Source: Candidatus Nomurabacteria bacterium (lineage in GTDB: Bacteria; Patescibacteriota; Saccharimonadia; Saccharimonadales; Saccharimonadaceae). Taken from it: a stretch of 12,466 nucleotides of DNA. Below, piece by piece: positions 7,081-11,773 of the stretch (position 1 is its first letter; every line of letters starts with the position of its first letter). A program made the position numbers and the translations under genes. The stretch is from NCBI GenBank assembly GCA_031287975.1, contig JAITSF010000078.1, positions 1-12,466 of the forward strand, in the 5' to 3' direction. A model generated the notes under the pieces. It was not told the DNA's origin. It was given only the letters and a program-made list of their open reading frames with translations, and did not search any database.

Positions 7081-7127
7081 TTATTATTATGCATTCACGG
7101 TTACTGGTCGAGGTGCATTAATAATAA
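7081..7127 (+). promoter_or_regulatory. 5'-leader hairpin adjoining the RRM ribosome binding site
   Basis: Left arm TTATTATTATGCA (7081-7093) pairs with TGCA-T-TAATAATAA (7114-7127): 13 pairs with one bulged T and a 20-nt loop. The right arm ends directly at the AGGA of the ribosome binding site (7128-7131). Nine of the pairs are A-T, so the stem base should open easily with heat. Confidence 0.6.
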
Positions 7128-7139
7128 AGGAAATACAGT

Positions 7140-7412
7140 ATGAAAAAACTATTCATTGGCAGTCTGGCGTGGGCGACCACCGACGATACTTTGAGGGCTT
7201 TCTTCGAGCAGTTTGGCACTGTTGCCAGCGCTGTTGTTGTTACCGAACGGGACAATCCAAACCGCAGTCGCGGCTTTGGTTTTGTTGAGTTTGAAGACGA
7301 CGCCGAAGCTGATAAAGCCATCGCCGAAGCCGACGGCAAAGAGCTAGACGGTCGTAACATTACGGTCAGCGAAGCTCAAAGCAAAGAGCGCAATGACCGC
7401 GCCGCCAAGTAG
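7140..7412 (+). CDS. RRM-domain RNA-binding protein
   Basis: This is a 90-aa protein made of a single RNA recognition motif. RNP2 is KLFIGSLAW (3-11) and RNP1 is SRGFGFVEF (43-51), with the aromatic residues that stack on RNA (Phe5, Phe46, Phe48) present. A short charged tail (KERNDRAAK) follows. The size and order match the small bacterial RRM proteins known from cyanobacteria and other phyla, several of which are cold-induced RNA chaperones; that role here is inference. It starts at ATG 7140 with AAAGGA (7126-7131) as ribosome binding site. Unlike the minus-strand genes around it, it has a long 5' leader with a hairpin touching the binding site, and a good terminator follows. Confidence 0.95.
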   Translation: MKKLFIGSLAWATTDDTLRAFFEQFGTVASAVVVTERDNPNRSRGFGFVEFEDDAEADKAIAEADGKELDGRNITVSEAQSKERNDRAAK

Positions 7413-7432
7413 AATTTGGCTTTGAAACAATC

Positions 7433-7462
7433 CGCCCTGCTCCTGAAGCGGGGCGTTTTGTT
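7433..7462 (+). terminator. Rho-independent terminator of the RRM gene
   Basis: Eight-pair stem CGCCCTGC / GCGGGGCG (one T-G pair) with a 7-nt loop, followed by TTTTGTT. It lies 20 nt after the RRM stop codon and just before the tRNA-Arg promoter. Confidence 0.8.
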
Positions 7463-7475
7463 AACCGCGAAAATA

Positions 7476-7484
7476 TGTTAGAAT
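7476..7484 (+). promoter_or_regulatory. Extended -10 box of tRNA-Arg(CCG)
   Basis: TGT-TAGAAT ends 8 nt before the tRNA. TTGTTA at 7458-7463 is a possible -35 but with only 15-nt spacing, so the TGn extension may carry recognition. Confidence 0.5.
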
Positions 7485-7492
7485 AAAGCTAT

Positions 7493-7569
7493 GCACTCGT
7501 AGCTCAGCTGGATAGAGCGTTGGTTTCCGGTACCAAAGGTCGTAGGTTCGAATCCTATCGAGTGTACCA
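7493..7569 (+). tRNA. tRNA-Arg (anticodon CCG)
   Basis: Acceptor GCACTCG pairs with CGAGTGT, leaving a G-T pair at the top (positions 1-72). The D arm GCTC...GAGC is complete, the anticodon stem TTGGT/ACCAA encloses TTCCGGT with CCG at 7527-7529, and the T arm holds GGTTCGAATCC. The discriminator is A and CCA is encoded (7567-7569). A short T run follows at 7571-7575. Confidence 0.95.
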
Positions 7570-7570
7570 T
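7562..7570 (+). repeat. 9-bp direct repeat, left copy (tRNA 3' end)
   Basis: GTGTACCAT covers the last acceptor bases, discriminator and CCA of tRNA-Arg(CCG) plus one base. The same 9 bases recur at 8736-8744 on the far side of the Fic gene. Confidence 0.5.
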
Positions 7571-7584
7571 GTTTTTACAGATTT

Positions 7585-8598
7585 TTACGGCGTTACAGAC
7601 ATGGGCTTTTTCACAATATATCTCCGCCCCTTATTCTCGCCGATTGCAGTTAACAGCCCAAGTTCAACAAATTTCACTAGATACTTATTGACACTGACTG
7701 CAGTCTTATTTGTTAAAAGTTGGGCGCGATAGTTTGTAATTTCGCCATTTTTTTCAATAAATCCAGCAATTTGATCCAGAAATTCCAGCTCGGTTTTCGT
7801 AAGCTTATCAGTATCTATATTTGTAAAAGTATCGGTAGTTTTATGAATCGGAAGTTCCGAGAGCGCCTGATAAATCGCCCCCAACATAAACTCGATAAAA
7901 ACTCCTCTATCAGCAAAGCGTTCGGACACGCCAAGTGCGCCATAGTACCCCTGTTGGCTCTCGTAAACCACCGTTTCAATCGGAATCCACGCAAAAATCT
8001 CATTCCACCCTGACAAAATCAGCGTCTGCCAAAGCCGACCGATACGTCCATTGCCGTCAGCGAACGGGTGAATAAACTCAATCTCAAAATGCACAATCGC
8101 CGACTTTATAAGCGGGTGAATGCCTGACCCTTTCGCCCAGTTAAGCAAGTCTGTGATGAGTTTCGATACAAAATCTTGATGTGCGCCAGCGTGAATTAGA
8201 GTTTTACCTGCATAAACACCGACACCTTTACCACGATATCGCCCCGCTGAATCAATCAGTTTATCGGTCATATATTTGTGGGCTTTGAGTAAGTCTTCTG
8301 CTGAGTATGGATTGTATTCCAGCAGATGTTCGTAGGCTTCGTATGCGTTCTTGACTTCCTGAATCTCGTTTGGCTTGCCGAGTACTCGCTTACCGTTAAT
8401 GATGTCTGCAACCTGTTCAACCGACAAGCTGTTCGCCTCAATCGCCAGAAAAGAATGGATGGAACGGATACGATTAACTTTGCGGAGATGTAGGTCGCGA
8501 GCATATTCGCCCGAACCATGAAGCTCGCCGACCATCTCGGCGATTTTCGCTACCAAGTCCAACGACTTCGGCGTTACTGTAAAAACTGGTGTTTCCAT
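7585..8598 (-). CDS. Fic-domain protein (probable AMP-transferase) with C-terminal winged helix
   Basis: Fic enzymes usually transfer AMP from ATP to a hydroxyl side chain of a target protein. The 337-aa product has the full core HPFADGNGRIGR at 177-188 (catalytic His177; the acidic and Arg residues are present). An N-terminal inhibitory-helix-like sequence FLAIEANSLS (50-59) keeps the Glu54 that blocks ATP binding in class II Fic proteins, although the first Ser/Thr of [S/T]xxxE[G/N] is Phe here and EG/EN is EA. The last 80 residues (about 262-332) look like a winged-helix domain (TELEFLDQIAGFIEKNGEITNYRA). No antitoxin gene adjoins it, so it may control itself. It lies between two tRNA-Arg genes, on the opposite strand, with its own leaderless-type promoter, which suggests accessory cargo. 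Confidence 0.93.
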   Translation of the reverse strand: METPVFTVTPKSLDLVAKIAEMVGELHGSGEYARDLHLRKVNRIRSIHSFLAIEANSLSVEQVADIINGKRVLGKPNEIQEVKNAYEAYEHLLEYNPYSAEDLLKAHKYMTDKLIDSAGRYRGKGVGVYAGKTLIHAGAHQDFVSKLITDLLNWAKGSGIHPLIKSAIVHFEIEFIHPFADGNGRIGRLWQTLILSGWNEIFAWIPIETVVYESQQGYYGALGVSERFADRGVFIEFMLGAIYQALSELPIHKTTDTFTNIDTDKLTKTELEFLDQIAGFIEKNGEITNYRAQLLTNKTAVSVNKYLVKFVELGLLTAIGENKGRRYIVKKPMSVTP

Positions 8599-8604
8599 AC
8601 CTTT

Positions 8605-8633
8605 ATTATATCACACCAAGAGCATTTTCTGAA
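8605..8633 (-). promoter_or_regulatory. Promoter of fic (leaderless type)
   Basis: On the minus strand: TTCAGA (8633-8628), 17-nt spacer, consensus TATAAT (8610-8605) preceded by TGA, then AAAGGT and the ATG. AAAGG is too close to the ATG to be a normal ribosome binding site. A perfect 10-bp palindrome AGATATATCT (8633-8642) adjoins the -35 and could be an operator. Confidence 0.6.
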
Positions 8634-8679
8634 GATATATCTATAATTTTATATATACTTTTATCTATACTATGCCTTA

Positions 8680-8708
8680 TTCCACTACAAGGGATTTTGT
8701 GCTACAAT
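8680..8708 (+). promoter_or_regulatory. Promoter of tRNA-Arg(TCG) and mscL
   Basis: TTCCAC (8680-8685), 17-nt spacer, TACAAT (8703-8708) preceded by TGC. It is the only promoter I see for both the tRNA and mscL. Confidence 0.6.
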
Positions 8709-8735
8709 TTTTACATACCTACGGACTTCTGATAG

Positions 8736-8744
8736 GTGTACCAT
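8736..8744 (+). repeat. 9-bp direct repeat, right copy
   Basis: GTGTACCAT, identical to the 3' end of tRNA-Arg(CCG) at 7562-7570, two bases before the second tRNA-Arg. It looks like a leftover tRNA end. Confidence 0.5.
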
Positions 8745-8746
8745 CA

Positions 8747-8823
8747 GCTCCAGTAGCTCAGTGGATTAGAGCATCTGTCTTCGGAACAGAGGGTCGGCGG
8801 TTCGAATCCGTCCTGGAGCGCCA
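8747..8823 (+). tRNA. tRNA-Arg (anticodon TCG)
   Basis: Acceptor GCTCCAG pairs perfectly with CTGGAGC, the anticodon stem TCTGT/ACAGA encloses CTTCGGA with TCG at 8781-8783, and the T arm holds GGTTCGAATCC. The discriminator is G and CCA is encoded (8821-8823). An unmodified TCG anticodon instead of the common ACG reads CGA and possibly other CGN codons. Confidence 0.95.
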
Positions 8824-8842
8824 AGTAGAAAAGGATTAAATT

Positions 8843-9241
8843 ATGAAAGATTTTATAAAAGAATTTAAGAAATTTATCGGTCGCGGCAATGTCGTTGATT
8901 TAGCGGTCGGTGTCATCATTGGCGGCGCGTTCGGGAAAATCGTCAGCTCCCTGGTAAACGATGTTTTAATGCCCACTATCGGTATTTTAATGGGCGGCTT
9001 TAACTTCGCCGGCTGGAAAATCCACGTCCCAGCGCTTGTTAACGGCGGCGCCGGAATCGAAATCGGCATCGGCTCGTTTATCCAAAATATCATCGACTTC
9101 CTCATCATCGCTGTCTGTATCTTCATTTTTGTCAAATTTATCAACAAACTCGTCAAACTCCCGCCCACCACCGAAACCGACAAAAAACCGGACAGCGCCG
9201 AACTCAAAGTTCTCAAAGAAATCCGCGACAAGTTAAAATAA
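8843..9241 (+). CDS. mscL: Large-conductance mechanosensitive channel
   Basis: MscL forms a homopentameric pore that opens under membrane tension and releases solutes on osmotic downshock. The 132-aa product has the family order: amphipathic N-terminal helix (MKDFIKEFKKFIGRGN), pore-lining TM1 with the conserved VVDLAVGVIIGGAFGKIVSS stretch (about 17-45), a periplasmic loop (about 50-74), TM2 (about 76-103) and a charged C-terminal helix ending in LKEIRDKLK. Length is normal. It starts 19 nt after the CCA of tRNA-Arg(TCG) with the ribosome binding site AAAAGGA (8829-8835) 7 nt before the ATG. No promoter fits in the gap, so it is probably co-transcribed with the tRNA. I see no terminator before the convergent surface-protein gene. 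Confidence 0.97.
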   Translation: MKDFIKEFKKFIGRGNVVDLAVGVIIGGAFGKIVSSLVNDVLMPTIGILMGGFNFAGWKIHVPALVNGGAGIEIGIGSFIQNIIDFLIIAVCIFIFVKFINKLVKLPPTTETDKKPDSAELKVLKEIRDKLK

Positions 9242-9291
9242 ACGTCAAGTTTGATGGATATATATGGGGTGGGTGTTTGGGCTAAAGTATT

Positions 9292-11091
9292 TTAGCTGCC
9301 GAAAATACACCTGACCGCTAAGCCGTAGGCCCTAATCATCCAGCCAGTCGCAGACGCGCTTCCAGAAGAGAAACTTAGAACGTAAGCGCTATCTGCGGTA
9401 TATGCAATAGACGACCAGTAGTAGCCGTGGCTGCCCTGATTGGTTAAACCGTTGCCCGGATAGAAAATCCCAGAATAAACGCCGCGCCAAACGCCGGAAG
9501 GTAACCAGTTGTCGTACTTGCTACCCATTGCGATATGTAGGGTTGGGAATTCTCCGGTTCCTCCGGTTGGTAATCTCCAACCGGTTGGACAGAGGATTTC
9601 TCCGGCAATATCTGGGTGCTGTGTTGAACTACAAAAATCACTGGCGCTGCCTAAGGCGGCGCACCAGTTGTAAAGGTAGCCGCACTCGGTGTAGTCGAGG
9701 GCGCTTGCCGAAGTGCGATAGGCTGTGGCACAACGAGTGTAGCCAGAGCCTTGGGTTACGCCAGTGTTCGCGGGATTGACCCATTGTTTTTGGTTATTGT
9801 AGGGCGGGCTAGTTCGATTCCAGTTGGTAGCGGAGGCGAGTTGGTTGGTGGTAGTGGTTTGACCTTTTCCGCCGGTGAACTCGGTGCCGGCTTCACTGCC
9901 GCCGTAGGCAAGGTTCGTCAGCATCCAGCAGTTGCCATCAGCCATTTTTCCAACATAATAATAGTGGTTATCTCTGGTGTCTGGTAGTGCAAGAGTGCTG
10001 TTGGTGGATGCATAGTCGCAATAAGCCGTAGTCATAGTCTGCATTGAAGTTGGAGTATGTATATAGGTGTAATCGTCAGTCGTAGTTGCTGTGTTCCCCG
10101 CTGGACTGGTCGCCGGCTTAGTTCCGCCACCCCAAGTCTTAATAACCACATCATAAGTCCCCGCTGTGGCTGCTGGTGTTTTGCAAGTGATTTGGCTGTC
10201 GTTGTCTATGTTAGCATCTGTACATTCCTCGCCGCTGTCTTGCTCGCCGTCTTTATTTAAATCAATAAACACTTGGTAAGCATAGCCTAAGTTAGTCCCA
10301 GTAATTGTAATACTTTCATTACCGCTTGGTTCGCCGCTGTTTGGATTGATGTTAGTAATAGTCGGCGTAGCACTATAACTGTTAGCAGTGGCGGTAATGA
10401 TTACTGTGTTGCTGTAATTCCCAGCCAGTAAATCATAGTTTACCTTTACGCCAAGCGTTAAATCTTGGTTATCGCCGGTGGCTACTGTGGGAATGGCAGT
10501 GTTATTAATAATGACAGAGCTGTCTTGGTTGGGGATTTGAAACCAAACGCTGTCATCGCCTTTGTCTGAGTTAGTGAAAGTTGTAGCGAGGGTTGCACCC
10601 CACTGGTTAGCATTTAGAGTGCTAGGGCTGGTTACGGTGCCAGTGACTGGGTTAATCTTGCTAGTGGCAGTTGAACAGTCGGTGTCAGTGGAACGTAGTA
10701 GGCAAGTGTTAGCAGAGTGATTAGTGCTGAGAGTGGTTTTATAACCAGTGGGGTTGTCGGTTGTAGTGTTAATCGCAATAGTGGCAGTCTTGACCGGAGT
10801 ATTGGGAGTAACACCCGAAATACTGACTGAAGTTATACCACCCAAACTAAGGGACAAGCTAGGTTTTTCAGGCTTTAGAGGACTTACTGGGTCAGCAAAG
10901 GCATTAGGGAGGGGCGGAAAGATTAAAAGATAAGCCGGAACTAGTATGAAACTTATACAAGTTATTGGCGCAAACCGAGAGAGAGCCAGTCCCAGACCAT
11001 CTTTGTGTAGCAAAGTGGTGTGGGAAAAGTTGAGCCAGCTGCAGTCTGGCGAAATCTCAGGCTTCTTTGCTGCCCTTTTCCACATATTCAT
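9292..11091 (-). CDS. Secreted surface protein with TIG and FISUMP domains
   Basis: I place the start at ATG 11091 (599 aa) because a TGG-TATATA box lies 9 nt upstream; ATG 11085 or a TTG at 11127 are alternatives. After a long polar start comes a hydrophobic signal segment (about 41-60) with a likely cleavage site after AFA at 66. Residues about 75-238 form a Thr/Asn-rich beta domain (NTTTDNPTGYKTTLST, LLAGNYSNTVIITATA). Residues about 242-344 resemble an IPT/TIG immunoglobulin-like fold and contain a calcium-loop-like DLNKDGEQDSGEE (277-289). Residues about 350-599 fit a FISUMP domain: GKMADGNCWMLTNL (381-394), CPTGWRLPTGG (501-511), YYWSS (557-561) and the end LAVRCIFGS. At least nine cysteines in this last part suggest disulfides. 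The role is probably attachment or surface display, which is inference. Confidence 0.85.
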   Translation of the reverse strand: MNMWKRAAKKPEISPDCSWLNFSHTTLLHKDGLGLALSRFAPITCISFILVPAYLLIFPPLPNAFADPVSPLKPEKPSLSLSLGGITSVSISGVTPNTPVKTATIAINTTTDNPTGYKTTLSTNHSANTCLLRSTDTDCSTATSKINPVTGTVTSPSTLNANQWGATLATTFTNSDKGDDSVWFQIPNQDSSVIINNTAIPTVATGDNQDLTLGVKVNYDLLAGNYSNTVIITATANSYSATPTITNINPNSGEPSGNESITITGTNLGYAYQVFIDLNKDGEQDSGEECTDANIDNDSQITCKTPAATAGTYDVVIKTWGGGTKPATSPAGNTATTTDDYTYIHTPTSMQTMTTAYCDYASTNSTLALPDTRDNHYYYVGKMADGNCWMLTNLAYGGSEAGTEFTGGKGQTTTTNQLASATNWNRTSPPYNNQKQWVNPANTGVTQGSGYTRCATAYRTSASALDYTECGYLYNWCAALGSASDFCSSTQHPDIAGEILCPTGWRLPTGGTGEFPTLHIAMGSKYDNWLPSGVWRGVYSGIFYPGNGLTNQGSHGYYWSSIAYTADSAYVLSFSSGSASATGWMIRAYGLAVRCIFGS

Positions 11092-11100
11092 ATGTATAAA

Positions 11101-11109
11101 TATATACCA
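11101..11109 (-). promoter_or_regulatory. Extended -10 box of the surface-protein gene
   Basis: TGG-TATATA on the minus strand, ending 9 nt before ATG 11091. The area is AT-rich, so this is less certain than the other boxes. Confidence 0.4.
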
Positions 11110-11137
11110 TAAGTTATATGAGTGCAATAATAAAGTA

Positions 11138-11152
11138 CCGCGCGCCGCGCGG
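11138..11152. repeat. GC-only palindrome
   Basis: CCGCGCG-C-CGCGCGG, 7-bp arms around one base, in otherwise AT-rich DNA about 30 bases upstream of the surface-protein -10 box. It could be an operator or a 6-pair hairpin with loop GCC. Confidence 0.6.
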
Positions 11153-11225
11153 CAAAAATCCTAAAAACTCTATTTTGGTGCCACTCTTCCAAATGGCTAG
11201 AACCCATTTTACAACAAAGTGAGAG

Positions 11226-11250
11226 AAAAACAAAACTTGTTTTGCTTTTT
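11226..11250 (+). repeat. Hairpin X (paralogue of hairpin Y)
   Basis: AAAAA + CAAAAC, loop TT, GTTTTG + bulged C + TTTTT. Same design as 11400-11426: inner 6-pair stem, TT centre, one bulged base on the 3' side, outer A/T stem, then CCGAG. Confidence 0.6.
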
Positions 11251-11254
11251 CCGA

Positions 11255-11276
11255 GCGAGACAGAAAAATCTCTCGC
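11255..11276 (+). repeat. Stem-loop after hairpin X
   Basis: GCGAGA pairs with TCTCGC around a 10-nt loop CAGAAAAATC. Confidence 0.5.
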
Positions 11277-11328
11277 AGATTCTACTATAAAAAATTAAAA
11301 CTATGAAAGTGCGATTAAGCCGCGCCGC

Positions 11329-11352
11329 AGTTCGTGTCAAATGCCACGAACT
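11329..11352 (+). repeat. Perfect 8-pair stem-loop
   Basis: AGTTCGTG pairs with CACGAACT around TCAAATGC. It ends exactly where the left 27-nt inverted repeat begins. Confidence 0.6.
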
Positions 11353-11379
11353 AAAAACCCTTAAAACCCCATTTCCCAC
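11353..11379 (+). repeat. 27-nt inverted repeat, left arm
   Basis: Its reverse complement matches 11514-11540 at 23 of 27 positions without gaps. Both copies contain the core ACCC...CATTT. A shorter relative, AACCCATTTT, lies at 11201-11210. Confidence 0.65.
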
Positions 11380-11399
11380 GATAATTTAAGGAGACGAGT

Positions 11400-11426
11400 G
11401 AAAAGCCGAACTTGTTCGGGCTTTTC
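11400..11426 (+). terminator. Hairpin Y, terminator-like in both directions
   Basis: GAAAAG + CCGAAC, loop TT, GTTCGG + bulged G + CTTTTC. The GC stem followed by TTTT on either strand resembles a bidirectional terminator. It is a diverged copy of hairpin X. Confidence 0.55.
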
Positions 11427-11466
11427 CGAGACGACGCAGAATTATCTCTATGAGATTTAATTATTT

Positions 11467-11483
11467 GGCGGCTTTTAGCCGCC
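11467..11483. terminator. GC-rich hairpin
   Basis: GGCGGC pairs with GCCGCC around TTTTA, followed by TATTT on the plus strand and AAATAA on the minus strand. A strong stem with a weak T tail, so terminator function is uncertain. Confidence 0.45.
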
Positions 11484-11513
11484 TATTTCCCCCGCCGTAA
11501 TTAAAAAAATTGA

Positions 11514-11540
11514 GTGGAAAATGGGTTTTCAAGGGTTTTG
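11514..11540 (+). repeat. 27-nt inverted repeat, right arm
   Basis: Pairs with 11353-11379 (23 of 27). Together the arms enclose hairpin Y and the GC-rich hairpin in a 188-base unit. Confidence 0.65.
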
Positions 11541-11556
11541 CCGCCGCAAGCGGCGG
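11541..11556 (+). repeat. GC-rich hairpin directly after the right arm
   Basis: CCGCCG, loop CAAG, CGGCGG. Confidence 0.5.
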
Positions 11557-11563
11557 GCGGCAC

Positions 11564-11587
11564 GGCGAACGCACATAGTGCGTTGCC
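11564..11587 (+). repeat. Stem-loop with 10 pairs and one bulge
   Basis: GGC + bulged G + AACGCAC, loop ATA, GTGCGTT + GCC. Confidence 0.55.
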
Positions 11588-11757
11588 TGTCGGCTAAGCT
11601 AGAATTGTTACATACTGACAACTGGGCTCAACTAATAATAGAGGAGAAACCTATTGGATGTTTGTCACAAGCTGGGGTTTTGCATCTGATTGAACGGCTA
11701 ATTTATTAAATACAGGTCATGAAAGCAACAACTATATTAAAATTACAAAAAATGCGC

Positions 11758-11763
11758 TATAAT
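11758..11763 (+). promoter_or_regulatory. -10 box of the methyltransferase gene
   Basis: Consensus TATAAT ends 10 nt before the ATG, so the 5' leader would be only a few bases. The -35 is weak (TATTAA at 11735-11740, 17-nt spacing) and there is no TGn extension. Confidence 0.5.
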
Positions 11764-11773
11764 GTAACTACTT

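Larger units (their letters stand above)
11092..11773. other. Gene-free 680-base region with many hairpins
   Basis: This stretch separates two divergently read genes. I see no convincing protein gene in it. It contains at least ten stem-loops, two of which are diverged copies of one design, a pair of 27-nt imperfect inverted repeats and several terminator-like hairpins. Because both flanking genes read away from it, terminator-like hairpins here have no known transcript to stop. It may hold one or more structured RNAs or the remains of a small mobile element. Smaller stems not listed separately are TTTGG/CCAAA (11174-11193), AAATGG/CCATTT (11191-11209) and ATCTC/GAGAT (11444-11456). Confidence 0.6.

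Noticed and set aside
438-11127. Possible recoding of TGA, since none of the 11 visible stop codons is TGA
   Set aside because: Conserved enzymes (Pgk, TpiA, FolD, MscL) reach normal length with the standard code and without in-frame TGA at glycine positions. Eleven stops are too few to show avoidance.
11092-11127. TTG start for the surface protein adding 12 residues
   Set aside because: A rare start codon, upstream of the best -10 box, with no ribosome binding site; ATG 11091 or 11085 is more economical, although this cannot be settled from sequence alone.
11165-11590. CRISPR array or tracrRNA-like region
   Set aside because: The repeated parts are not evenly spaced, there are only two or three diverged copies, spacers of constant length are missing and no cas gene is in the window.
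11521-11709. A 62-codon frame in the gene-free region, with a plausible-looking end (TDNWAQLIIEEKPIGCLSQ...)
   Set aside because: Its first third runs through two GC-rich hairpins, there is no ribosome binding site for the ATG, and I recognise no family. The last 35 codons could be the leftover end of a decayed gene, but I cannot support that.
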